This document shows positions 8,287 to 16,414 of a stretch of DNA of 64,000 nucleotides, in pieces. Made by a program: the position numbers and the translations under genes. The stretch comes from Paraburkholderia bryophila (GTDB lineage Bacteria > Pseudomonadota > Gammaproteobacteria > Burkholderiales > Burkholderiaceae), in assembly GCF_003269035.1 (NCBI RefSeq), contig NZ_QLTK01000029.1, forward strand, positions 1 through 64,000, written 5' to 3'. The notes beneath the pieces are model-generated. The model did no database searches. It worked only from the letters and a program-made list of their open reading frames with translations, and was not told the DNA's origin. Position 1 is the stretch's first letter. Each line of letters opens with the position of its first letter.

Positions 8287-9441
8287 CTACTTCTCCACCA
8301 CGCCCAGCAACGCCTGTTTCCCGCCGACGTATTTGTACAGCGAAATCACGCCATGCCGCAGATCGCCTTTCGAATCGAACTGCGTTTCGCCCAGCACGCC
8401 CTGGTAATCGGTGGCCGGCATCGCGGCGAGAATCTTCGCGGAGTCGGTCGATTGCGCGCGCTTCATTGCCGCGACGATCACGCCGACCGCGTCGTACGCG
8501 AACGGCGAATTCAGCACCGGCGCGTAGCCAAAGCGTTTCTTGTAGCGTTCGACGAAGGCCGGACCGTCGGCCATTTTCAGCAACGGTGCGCCGGCAATCG
8601 AGCAGATCACGTTGTCGGCGGCGTCGCCCGCGAGCTTGGCGAGATCGTCCGCGCACAGACCGTCGCCGGCCAGCACTTTCACCGCGATGCCGAGTTGCTT
8701 CGCCTGCTTCGCGAACGGGCCGCCGGTGCCGTCGAGTCCACCGTACATGATCGCGTCGGGCCTCTCGCCTTTGATCTTCGTGAGAATCGCGCGGAAATCG
8801 ACGGCCTTGTCGGTGCTCGCGTCGTGCGATAACACCGTGATGCCGTTCGCCTTCGCCTGCTTCTCGAACTCGACCGCCAGCCCCTGGCCGTACGCGGTCG
8901 AATCGTCGACGATTGCCACGGTCTTCACCTTCAGCGTTTTCGCCGCGTAGTCGGCAAGCGTCGGGCCCTGCTGCGCGTCGGTGGCGACCACGCGGTAGGC
9001 GGTCTTGAATCCTTGCAGCGTGTAGGCCGGATTGGTCGCGGACGGCGACACCTGCACGACGCCGGCGTCGTTGTAGATTTTTGAAGCGGGAATCGTCGAA
9101 CCGGACTGCATGTGTCCGACCACCGCGACCACCTTGTCGTCCACCAGCTTCTGCGCGACCTGGGTCGCCTGACGCGGATCGCCCGCATCGTCCTGCGCGT
9201 CGAACACCAGCGTGACCTTCTTGCCGCCGATCACGAGGCCCGCCTGATTGGCTTCCTCGATCGCCAGACGCGCACCGTTTTCCGTGTCCTTCCCCAGATA
9301 CGAGGCCGGCCCCGTGACGGGCGCGGCCTCGCCGATCTTCACCATCTCGTCGGCACGGGCGACGCCAACCGCAGCCACCGCGAGGCTCCCCAGAATACCG
9401 ACAGTCGCCATGCCGCGACCCAAGGCTGTACGTTTGCTCAT
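8287..9441 (-). CDS. Branched-chain amino acid ABC transporter binding protein (LivK type)
   Basis: A 384-residue periplasmic binding protein of the Peripla_BP_6 family. A signal peptide (basic start, hydrophobic core, cleavage near GVARADEM) precedes VKIGEAAPVTGPASYLGKDT, the usual start of the mature family. VVGHMQSGST and SPSATNP line the ligand cleft. No permease or ATPase genes accompany it, so it must feed a transporter encoded elsewhere or act as an orphan receptor. It is divergent from the GlxA-type regulator and shares an intergenic element with it (9647-9691). The specificity could be any neutral amino acid. Confidence 0.9.
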   Translation of the reverse strand: MSKRTALGRGMATVGILGSLAVAAVGVARADEMVKIGEAAPVTGPASYLGKDTENGARLAIEEANQAGLVIGGKKVTLVFDAQDDAGDPRQATQVAQKLVDDKVVAVVGHMQSGSTIPASKIYNDAGVVQVSPSATNPAYTLQGFKTAYRVVATDAQQGPTLADYAAKTLKVKTVAIVDDSTAYGQGLAVEFEKQAKANGITVLSHDASTDKAVDFRAILTKIKGERPDAIMYGGLDGTGGPFAKQAKQLGIAVKVLAGDGLCADDLAKLAGDAADNVICSIAGAPLLKMADGPAFVERYKKRFGYAPVLNSPFAYDAVGVIVAAMKRAQSTDSAKILAAMPATDYQGVLGETQFDSKGDLRHGVISLYKYVGGKQALLGVVEK

Positions 9442-9646
9442 GCTTCACCCGAATAGTAGTGAGTGGTGGTCGGCCGCGACAAACCAGCGGCGCCGAGTGC
9501 GGTTCGCCGTCCGTCGATTGCCGATTTGATACACCGGTCGCACGCGACTGCACACGGCCGGTCTTGCCGCCTTCGTGTGATCGCTCGCCGCTCGCGGCGC
9601 CGCGTCGTTCGTCAGCGGTTCCAAATTTATGCAGCCAGAATGCGCG

Positions 9647-9691
9647 GGCATTGCATCGATCTGCCGGAAAATAGAAGAATTGCGTCAGCCA
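9647..9691 (+). repeat. 45-bp element, left inverted copy
   Basis: This element begins GGCATTGCATCGATCTGCC and is 41/45 identical to the reverse complement of 10903-10947. The first 24 bases are perfectly conserved. It lies in the divergent spacer between the LivK-type gene and the regulator. Read toward the LivK-type gene it has the same orientation as the right copy has toward the asparaginase gene. It could be a regulator binding site or a small dispersed repeat. Confidence 0.85.
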
Positions 9692-9721
9692 GGGAGCGCA
9701 CGAATCCGCGGCACGTCCCCG

Positions 9722-9727
9722 TATAAT
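9722..9727 (+). promoter_or_regulatory. Candidate -10 box of the GlxA-type regulator gene
   Basis: A perfect TATAAT is found 27 bp upstream of the chosen ATG (9755). No good -35 box lies 16-18 bp upstream, which would be expected if an activator is needed. Confidence 0.4.
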
Positions 9728-9754
9728 CGGCCCACACCGCCCTCGAGTTCGCGC

Positions 9755-10846
9755 ATGCCGACTGCCCGCTCCGCCCCCTCTGTTTCCGTGCCCGCCGGGC
9801 CCTCGGCGCATGCGCTGGTCGAGCAACTGGACACGTTGCCGCGCACGCCGCAAACACGCCCGAGCCGTTCCGAGGCGGAATTGAGCGTCGCCATTCTGTT
9901 GTGGCCGCGCTTCCCGATGTTGTCGCTCGCCGGCTTGTGCGACGCGCTGCGCCACGCCGCGGACCGTGGCGACCAGAGCCGCCAGTTGCGCTGCCTGTGG
10001 ACGATCGTCGGGGTTCAAGCCGAAGCGGTCGAGGCGAGTTGCGGCATCCCCGTGCAGGTGCAGTCGGCGTTTCCGGACGTCGCGCAATTCGACTACGTGG
10101 TCGTGATCGGTGGACTGCTGCCGCATCTGGAGCAGGTCGACCGGCGCTACTGGGACTATCTGCAACGCGCCGCTCAGGCGGGCATTCCACTGGTCGGCAT
10201 GTGTACCGGCAGCTTCGTGCTGGCGCGTGCCGGCCTGCTGGAGGACCGCGTCGCCTGCGTGCACAGCTTTCATCTCGACGACTACAAACGCATGTTCCCG
10301 ACGCTGCGCGTCATCACGCATGCCGACTATCTGATCGATGGCGACCGGATCACCTGCGCAGGCGGCATTTCCGTGGTCGAACTGGCTGCGCGTCTGATCA
10401 GTTTGCATTGCGGCCCGGACCGCGCGTCGAAGGTGATTCATCAGATGACAGTCAGCCGCCAGGGCGGCTCGTCGTTCGTCGAGCGGCGCGCCGCGCTGGG
10501 ATATCTGTCGGTCGAGGACGCGACCGTGCGTCACGCGGTGCTACTCATGGAAGAGAATCTGGAAGCGCCGCTGAATATCGCCGTCATCGCGAAGATGATC
10601 GGCACCAGCGTGCGCAATCTCGAACGCGCGTTCATGGCTGAGATGGACGCGTCGCCCAACGAGTTCTATCGCCGGATGCGGCTGCGCTACGCACGCTGGA
10701 TGCTCGTCAACACGGCGCGCAAGATCACCGACATCGCCTACGAATGCGGCTTCGCGGATTCGGCGCATTTCATCCGCGTATTTCGCGAGGCCTATGGCGT
10801 GACGCCCGGCAAGCTGCGTACCTCGCGCGGCGCCGTCACGGCCTGA
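9755..10846 (+). CDS. GlxA-type transcriptional regulator (DJ-1/PfpI domain plus AraC HTH)
   Basis: A 363-residue two-domain regulator. Residues about 45-225 form a class I amidotransferase-like (DJ-1/PfpI) domain with the nucleophile-elbow sequence VGMCTGSFVLARAGLL. The C-terminus has two AraC-type helix-turn-helix motifs (PLNIAVIAKMIGTSVRNLER and KITDIAYECGFADSAHFIRV). ATG 9755 is preferred to an upstream in-frame start at 9629 because that longer form would run through the 45-bp repeat and the TATAAT box. Family members often sense amino-acid derivatives. Flanking LivK-type and asparaginase genes suggest control of amino-acid use. Confidence 0.85.
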   Translation: MPTARSAPSVSVPAGPSAHALVEQLDTLPRTPQTRPSRSEAELSVAILLWPRFPMLSLAGLCDALRHAADRGDQSRQLRCLWTIVGVQAEAVEASCGIPVQVQSAFPDVAQFDYVVVIGGLLPHLEQVDRRYWDYLQRAAQAGIPLVGMCTGSFVLARAGLLEDRVACVHSFHLDDYKRMFPTLRVITHADYLIDGDRITCAGGISVVELAARLISLHCGPDRASKVIHQMTVSRQGGSSFVERRAALGYLSVEDATVRHAVLLMEENLEAPLNIAVIAKMIGTSVRNLERAFMAEMDASPNEFYRRMRLRYARWMLVNTARKITDIAYECGFADSAHFIRVFREAYGVTPGKLRTSRGAVTA

Positions 10847-10902
10847 GTTTTCCAGGGCCGCGACCCGCGCGTCGCATCACTACGCACTCGGTCGCTGCTC
10901 GG

Positions 10903-10947
10903 TGGCTGCCGCGTTTCTTCTACTTTCCGGCAGATCGATGCAATGCC
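10903..10947 (-). repeat. 45-bp element, right inverted copy
   Basis: The reverse complement matches the left copy (9647-9691) at 41 of 45 positions, with mismatches only in the distal half. It ends 57 bp before the asparaginase start codon, a position suited to transcriptional control. The two copies lie on opposite sides of the regulator gene, about 1.2 kb apart. Confidence 0.85.
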
Positions 10948-11004
10948 TCGGCCCGAGACGCGCCGTACATTCAGGCCTTGTCCTCCCAACCTGATCGAAC
11001 CCGC

Positions 11005-11997
11005 ATGACAGCAAAAGCCAATCTCGTGGTGATCGGCACCGGCGGCACCATCGCCGGCCAGGGCAAAGCCAGCGTCAATACGTCCTCGTATCTGTGCTCC
11101 GTGCTCGGCATCGACGAGATACTCGGCGCGATTCCCCACGTGACTAACCTGGCGAATCTGCGTGCGGAACAGTTACTGCAGACCGGCTCCGAGAATTTCA
11201 ATAACGCCCATCTGCTGGCGATCGGCCGCCGCGTCGCCGAACTGCTCGCACGAGACGATGTGGATGGCGTGGTGGTCACGCACGGCACCGATACGATCGA
11301 GGAAACCTCCTACTTCCTGCATCTGACGCTCAAGAGCGCGAAACCGGTGGTGGTGGTCGGCTCGATGCGGCCACCCTCGGCGATGAGTTCGGACGCGGCG
11401 CTGAATTTATACGATGCGTTGGCGGTCGCCGCGCATCCATCGTCGCGCGGACTCGGTACGCTGGTGGTGGCCAACAACGAGATCCACACGGCGCGCGACG
11501 TCGTCAAGAGCAACAGTTTCAAGCTCGACGCGTTCCGCTCGCCCTACGGTGCGCTGGGGGTGGTGATCGAAGGAGTGCCGCGCTATTACCGCAGGCCGGC
11601 GCGCGCCCATACGCTCGACACACCGTGGTCGATCGATACGCTCGACACCTTGCCCAAGGTCGACATTGTCTACGCGTACGGCGCGCTCGACGCGGACGCC
11701 CTCGACGCGATCGCTGCGAACGCGCGCGGGCTGATCTATGCGGGGACCGGCAACGGCAATGTTGCCGGCCATCTGATCAATCCGTTGCGGGTGGCGGCAA
11801 GGCGCGGGGTCCACGTGGTCCGCGCGTCGCGCACGGGCAGCGGCGTTGTGCTGCACAACGGCGCGCAACCCGACGACGAATTCGGCTGGCTCACGGTCGA
11901 CGATCAGGCGCCGCAGAAAGCCCGCCTACTTCTGACGCTGGCCTTGACGCAAACCGGCGATCAGGAAGCGTTGCAGGCTGTTTTCGAGCGTTACTGA
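11005..11997 (+). CDS. ansA: L-asparaginase, cytoplasmic form
   Basis: A 330-residue enzyme hydrolysing L-asparagine to aspartate and ammonia. Both active-site signatures are present: VVIGTGGTIAG with the nucleophilic Thr near the N-terminus, and VVTHGTDTIEETSYFLHL with the second Thr-Asp pair. GLIYAGTGNGNV is the conserved C-terminal domain entry. No signal peptide precedes the catalytic motif, so it should be cytoplasmic, unlike type II AnsB, although the fold is shared. ATG 11005 places the Thr motif in the correct position. The 45-bp element lies 57 bp upstream, linking it to the regulator. The gene symbol is tentative. Confidence 0.85.
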   Translation: MTAKANLVVIGTGGTIAGQGKASVNTSSYLCSVLGIDEILGAIPHVTNLANLRAEQLLQTGSENFNNAHLLAIGRRVAELLARDDVDGVVVTHGTDTIEETSYFLHLTLKSAKPVVVVGSMRPPSAMSSDAALNLYDALAVAAHPSSRGLGTLVVANNEIHTARDVVKSNSFKLDAFRSPYGALGVVIEGVPRYYRRPARAHTLDTPWSIDTLDTLPKVDIVYAYGALDADALDAIAANARGLIYAGTGNGNVAGHLINPLRVAARRGVHVVRASRTGSGVVLHNGAQPDDEFGWLTVDDQAPQKARLLLTLALTQTGDQEALQAVFERY

Positions 11998-12000
11998 AAC

Positions 12001-12075
12001 GGGCGAACCCGGTGCGGCGCGACTGGCGCGCGCCGCCACGCTCCAGAGCCGGGCCGTTTGGTCACGGGTTCGCCC
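12001..12075 (+). terminator. Nested inverted repeats after the asparaginase gene
   Basis: GGGCGAACCCG (12001-12011) and CGGGTTCGCCC (12065-12075) pair perfectly over 11 bp. Inside them a second GC-rich stem forms from the GCGGCGCG and CGCGCCGC segments. It starts 4 bp after the stop codon. There is no U-tract, so it may be a processing or stabilising structure rather than a simple terminator. Confidence 0.5.
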
Positions 12076-12233
12076 ATGCCGCGAAGGCAAACGCCTCCAA
12101 CCGGCCGCCACCCCACCAAAGCGCCTACAATCCGGGCATAAGGTTTGCTCTGCCGTTCTGCCTGCACGACCTCGTTGTATCCACACGCGGCCACGCATAA
12201 AACGACAGCGCTCCTCAACCGGAAAGTGTGCTC

Positions 12234-14189
12234 ATGAAAATATCGTTACCGCCGCCGCAGAGGCGGCCGAACCGCGTTTACCCGCCGGGCACGCCCAGTC
12301 TGCATGGCCTCGCCTCGGTGATCACCGGCGTGGTGGTGGTGTGTGGGCTTTACTTCGCGCGCGAGGTGCTGATTCCGATCACGCTGTCGGTGCTACTTAG
12401 TTTCCTGCTCGCCCCGCTCGTGCAAATGTTGCGGCGGCTGCATATGGGGCATCTGCCGTCGATCTTTATCGCGGTGCTGTTCGCGCTCGCCAGCTTGCTC
12501 GCGGTCGGCGGGCTGATCACCGCGCAACTGGTGCAACTCGCCGGCGATCTGCCGCAGTACCAGGTGGCGATCGAACAGAAGATCGAAACGGTGCAGGAGA
12601 AAACCGTCGGCCGCGCCGATTCGCTGATGAGCCGCGCCGCCGCGACCTTGCAACGGGTCGCGCCAACCAAACCGAGCCCGCCGCGTCTGACCGGACGCGC
12701 CGCACGCAATGCGCCGCCAGTGCCGACGCCGGTCGAAGTCCACGAGCCCTCGCCCACGCCGATGCAACTCGCGCAACGCGCGCTGTCGCCGGCTATCGCG
12801 CCGATCGAAACCACCTTCATCGTGCTGGTGGTGACGATCTTTATCCTGCTGCAGCGCGAGGACCTGCGCGACCGGCTGATCAGCCTGTTCGGCTCGCGCG
12901 ATCTGCACCGCACCACCACCGCGATCAACGACGCCGCCGGGCGATTGAGCCGCTACTTCGTCGCGCAACTGGGGGTGAATCTCAGCGCGGGCGGCACGAT
13001 CGCCATCGGGCTGGCGATCATCGGTGTGCCGGGCGCGCTGCTGTTCGGCGTGATCGCCGCGCTGCTGCGTTTCGTGCCGTATATCGGCATCTGGATCGCG
13101 GCGATCCTCGCGGTGTTTCTCGCCGCCGCGATTCAGCCGCAATGGACCATGGCGGTCTATACGCTGATCCTGTTCATCGTCGTCGACGTGGTGGCCGGGC
13201 AGATCGCCGAACCGCTGCTGTACGGTCATCGCTCGGGACTGTCGCCGCTCGCGGTGGTGGTGGCGGCGATTTTCTGGAGCTGGCTGTGGGGGCCGATCGG
13301 TCTCGTGCTGTCCACGCCGCTCACGTTGTGCGTCGTCACGCTCGGGCGTTACGCCGACCGGCTGAACTTCCTCACCGTATTGCTCGGCGATCAGCCCGCG
13401 CTGACGCCCGCGCAGAACTTTTATCAGCGGCTGCTCGCGGACGATCCGCATGAAGCAATCGTGCAGGCGGAGCGCCTGCTGCGCGAGATGTCGCTGATCG
13501 ACTACTACGACAAGGTCGCGCTCGAAGGCCTCAAACTCGCCCGCAACGACGCGATGCGCGGCGTGCTGATGCCGGACCAGTTGCAGCGGATCAACGACGC
13601 GCTGGTCGATATCGTCGAGAACCTGGAAATCGCCGACGGCTTGCCGGACCGCATGACGCGCCCCGACCCGGCGGACGCGGCCGGTGCGTTGCTGGCGTCG
13701 GTGTCGGCCGATCTGTCCGAGCGGCACGACAGCCATATTGCGGAGCATCCGCAGTTGCACATGAACGCGCAGAAGACCTCCGTGCTGTGCGTGCCGGGGC
13801 GCGGCGCATTCGACGAAGTCACGACCGCCGTCGCCGTGCAGCTGCTCGGCCGCTACGGCCTCGCACCGATGATGGCCACGCACTCGGGCTATCGCAGCGC
13901 GCGCGCCGACGAACCGAGCTTCAAGGACGCGCCGATCATCTGCATCGTCTCGCTCGACGCACCGGAGTCGCCGCCGTATCTGCGCAACATGCTGCGCCGC
14001 ACGCGCGAATGGCGGCCACGCGCGACGCTGGTGGTCGGCGTGGGCGGCGCGCCGGAGGGCTCGCCGGAGACAGGCGCGACCGGCGCTTCGCACGCGGCGC
14101 CGACCTTCCGCGCCATGATCGAGGAATGTCAGGCGGCGTCGGGCACGCAGCACACGCGGCAGGCTTCGCACGTGGGCGGGGCGGATTGA
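12234..14189 (+). CDS. AI-2E/PerM-family membrane protein with long cytoplasmic C-terminal extension
   Basis: A 651-residue protein, nearly twice the usual PerM length of about 350. Residues about 20-390 carry the AI-2E transporter domain: repeated hydrophobic segments, and between the third and fourth a proline-rich insert (about 125-190). The remaining 260 residues are soluble. They contain a helical part (FYQRLLADDPHEAIVQAERL) and an alpha/beta part (VLCVPGRGAFDEVTTAVAVQ) that resembles a cobalamin-binding-like or Rossmann fold. ATG 12234 is preferred to GTG 12228 because GGAAAG lies 7 bp upstream. Function unknown; export of a small signal or metabolite is the family expectation. Confidence 0.8.
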   Translation: MKISLPPPQRRPNRVYPPGTPSLHGLASVITGVVVVCGLYFAREVLIPITLSVLLSFLLAPLVQMLRRLHMGHLPSIFIAVLFALASLLAVGGLITAQLVQLAGDLPQYQVAIEQKIETVQEKTVGRADSLMSRAAATLQRVAPTKPSPPRLTGRAARNAPPVPTPVEVHEPSPTPMQLAQRALSPAIAPIETTFIVLVVTIFILLQREDLRDRLISLFGSRDLHRTTTAINDAAGRLSRYFVAQLGVNLSAGGTIAIGLAIIGVPGALLFGVIAALLRFVPYIGIWIAAILAVFLAAAIQPQWTMAVYTLILFIVVDVVAGQIAEPLLYGHRSGLSPLAVVVAAIFWSWLWGPIGLVLSTPLTLCVVTLGRYADRLNFLTVLLGDQPALTPAQNFYQRLLADDPHEAIVQAERLLREMSLIDYYDKVALEGLKLARNDAMRGVLMPDQLQRINDALVDIVENLEIADGLPDRMTRPDPADAAGALLASVSADLSERHDSHIAEHPQLHMNAQKTSVLCVPGRGAFDEVTTAVAVQLLGRYGLAPMMATHSGYRSARADEPSFKDAPIICIVSLDAPESPPYLRNMLRRTREWRPRATLVVGVGGAPEGSPETGATGASHAAPTFRAMIEECQAASGTQHTRQASHVGGAD

Positions 14190-14218
14190 TTACCTGTGTG
14201 GGTTGAATGGATTGCATG

Positions 14219-14260
14219 AAAAACCGCGAGTTGAGCATGAGCTCAGCCCGCGGTTTTTTT
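14219..14260 (+). terminator. Rho-independent terminator
   Basis: AAAAACCGCG (14219-14228) pairs with CGCGGTTTTT (14249-14258), followed by further T residues. The loop holds a smaller GAGC/GCTC hairpin. Positioned 30 bp after the AI-2E-type gene. Confidence 0.9.
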
Positions 14261-14390
14261 GTACCCAAAATGAGGACAGCCCGGCACGCGCCCTCCTTCA
14301 TACTCGACTATCGATTCGCCCCGCTTCGAACCAAGGGCCCTTAAGCGGCCTCGGCGGGCAATCCTTAGCCTCGAGGACCAGGAGACACGC

Positions 14391-16139
14391 ATGAGCCGCA
14401 GTTTCAAACCCTATCCGTTTTCGCCGCGCCGTTACGAGGGCACACCGCCGCCGCTAGTCGACGGCCGCGACCCGCTGCGGCGTGCCGTGGCGATTGTCGG
14501 CGGCGGCCCCGTGGGCCTCACGCTCGCACTCGCGCTGGCCCGCCAGGGCGTGCGCTCGGTGCTGATCGAAGCCGACGACGGCGTCTGCACGGGCAGCCGC
14601 GCGATCTGTATTTCGCGGCGTAGTCTGGAGATATTCAAGCGCCTCGGCGTGCTGCCCGGTTTTCTGCGAAAAGGCTTGCCGTGGACCGGTGGACGCAGCT
14701 TCTACCGCGACGCCGAAGTGTTCCGCTTCGCCATGCATCAGGACGACGAGCAATCGCTGCCGCCGATGATCAACATCGCGCAATATCAGATCGAACAGTT
14801 ACTGCTCGACGAAGTGGAACGACACGCGGATCTGATCGAGATTCGCTGGCAAACCCGCGTGACGGCTATCGAGCGACACCAAGGTCACGAAGGCGCGAGC
14901 GGCGCCACCCTCGATCTGCGTACCGGCGACGCCGCATGGCAAATGGACGCCGACTGGGTGGTCGCCTGCGACGGCGGCCGCAGCACGATTCGCGAGGCGC
15001 TCGGCCTCAAGCTGACCGGCACCACGTATGAAGGCCGCTACGTGATCGTCGATATCGAGCTGAACAGCGCGCGCGCCACCGAACGCCTCGCGTATTTCGA
15101 TCCGCCGTCCAATCCGGGGTCGACGGTGCTGGTCCATAAGCAACCGGACAACGTCTGGCGCATCGACTACCAGCTTCGCGACGACGAGGACCCGGACGCC
15201 GCCGTCCACCCGGACAACGTGATGCCGCGCGTGCAGAGCGTGCTCGATTCGATGGGCGAAACCGGCGACTGGTCGCCGATCTGGATCACCGTCTACAAGG
15301 CCAACGCGTTGACGCTGGAACGCTATCGCCACGGCTGCGTGCTGTTCGCGGGCGACGCCGCGCATCTGGTGCCGATCTTCGGCGTGCGCGGCGCCAACTC
15401 GGGAATCGACGACGCCGACAATCTCGGCTGGAAACTCGGTTGCGTGATCAACGGCATGGCCGCGCCGCGTCTGCTGGACAGCTACAGCGACGAACGCGTG
15501 TTCGCGGCGCGCGAGAATCTCAGCTATGGCATGAAGAGCACCGAATTCATGGCGCCGCCTTCGTTCGCGTTCGATCTGATGCGCAACGCGGTGCTCGGAC
15601 TGGCCACGCAGCACGCGGCCGTGCGGCCGCTGATCAATCCACGGCAGACGCATGCCATTGCGTATACGCAGTCGCCGTTGAATCACGTGACGTCCGAGCC
15701 GATGAGCGCGTTTACCAAGGGTCCGGCGCCGGGGAGCGTGCTGCCCGAATGCCGGCTCAAAAAACGCAACAGCGAACGCAACGGCGGTGTGGACGTCGAC
15801 ATCCATTTGACGGATTTGCTTGGGCCTTGCTTTACGGCTTTACGCTTCGGCGTCGATCCGCAAAGCGGCCATAGCGATGACGATAACGCGTGGCAACAGA
15901 TAAAAAACACGCTCGCCGCGCAGGGCATCCCGTTCAACGTGGTCACGCTGGTGAAAAGCGATGCAGCGGCCACGACCGCACCGCAGGCACGCGATCACAC
16001 CGGCCGCTTGCACGACCTGCTCGATGCCACGCCCGGCACGGTCTATCTGATCCGGCCCGACGGGCATGTGCTTGCGCGCTGGCGCAACGGCAACGCGGCC
16101 GACACGCTGCGCGCGCTGAGCGCCGCGCTAGCCAACTAA
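14391..16139 (+). CDS. FAD-dependent aromatic hydroxylase (MhpA/UbiH-like)
   Basis: A 582-residue class A flavoprotein monooxygenase. It has the FAD-binding GxGxxG in AIVGGGPVGLTLALALAR, the DG motif in VVACDGGRSTIREALGL, and the GD motif in FAGDAAHLVPIFGVRGANSG, followed by DNLGWKL. The C-terminal 130 residues resemble the thioredoxin-like end of phenol-hydroxylase-type proteins. Such enzymes hydroxylate phenolic rings with NAD(P)H and oxygen. AGGAG precedes the ATG. It forms an operon with the DUF2783-like gene 15 bp downstream, an arrangement seen with MhpA-type hydroxylases. The substrate is not evident and no ring-cleavage gene is adjacent. Confidence 0.85.
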   Translation: MSRSFKPYPFSPRRYEGTPPPLVDGRDPLRRAVAIVGGGPVGLTLALALARQGVRSVLIEADDGVCTGSRAICISRRSLEIFKRLGVLPGFLRKGLPWTGGRSFYRDAEVFRFAMHQDDEQSLPPMINIAQYQIEQLLLDEVERHADLIEIRWQTRVTAIERHQGHEGASGATLDLRTGDAAWQMDADWVVACDGGRSTIREALGLKLTGTTYEGRYVIVDIELNSARATERLAYFDPPSNPGSTVLVHKQPDNVWRIDYQLRDDEDPDAAVHPDNVMPRVQSVLDSMGETGDWSPIWITVYKANALTLERYRHGCVLFAGDAAHLVPIFGVRGANSGIDDADNLGWKLGCVINGMAAPRLLDSYSDERVFAARENLSYGMKSTEFMAPPSFAFDLMRNAVLGLATQHAAVRPLINPRQTHAIAYTQSPLNHVTSEPMSAFTKGPAPGSVLPECRLKKRNSERNGGVDVDIHLTDLLGPCFTALRFGVDPQSGHSDDDNAWQQIKNTLAAQGIPFNVVTLVKSDAAATTAPQARDHTGRLHDLLDATPGTVYLIRPDGHVLARWRNGNAADTLRALSAALAN

Positions 16140-16154
16140 AACAGGCGACCCACC

Positions 16155-16346
16155 ATGACCGATAGCGATCTCGACCTCGTCTACACGACGCTCTGCAACA
16201 CTCTCACGATCGAAGGCGAAGCGCGTGCGTCGCTGTATCTCGCCCGCCTCACGCTGCTCTGTGTGACCGAACTCGACGACCCGCAGCGGGCGTTGGCGTT
16301 GATCGAAGCGGCTCGATTACCTGCCTCGTCCGTCGCGGCTTCGTGA
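16155..16346 (+). CDS. Small DUF2783-like protein
   Basis: A 63-residue soluble protein with the pattern DLVYTTL, then ARLTLLCVTELDDPQRALALIEAA, matching the layout of DUF2783 proteins. These are usually encoded beside flavin hydroxylases of aromatic catabolism. It follows the FAD hydroxylase by 15 bp and is followed by a strong terminator, so the two form one transcript. Its role is unknown. The assignment is from remembered pattern only. Confidence 0.65.
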   Translation: MTDSDLDLVYTTLCNTLTIEGEARASLYLARLTLLCVTELDDPQRALALIEAARLPASSVAAS

Positions 16347-16353
16347 AACGCAA

Positions 16354-16388
16354 AAAGCCGCCGCACATTCGAAATGCGCGGCGGCTTT
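16354..16388. terminator. Strong hairpin between convergent genes
   Basis: An 11-bp perfect stem, AAAGCCGCCGC (16354-16364) and GCGGCGGCTTT (16378-16388), with an inner CATT/AATG pair in the loop. It serves the hydroxylase operon and possibly the convergent panE-type gene. Confidence 0.85.
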
Positions 16389-16414
16389 CGCTTCGTTTCA
16401 TTTTGCCGGCTGCG

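Noticed and set aside
7907..10534. An 875-codon open frame on the minus strand
   Set aside because: It runs antisense or out of frame through the monooxygenase, LivK-type and regulator genes, is rich in Arg/Gly/His, and shows no family motif. It is a high-GC shadow.
10903..10925. Possible sigma-54 promoter in the right 45-bp element (TGGC followed by TTTC)
   Set aside because: The GC at the -12 position is missing in both copies, so the consensus is not met.
12393..14171. A 592-codon open frame on the minus strand
   Set aside because: Antisense of the AI-2E-type gene, which has proper membrane segments and a ribosome-binding site.
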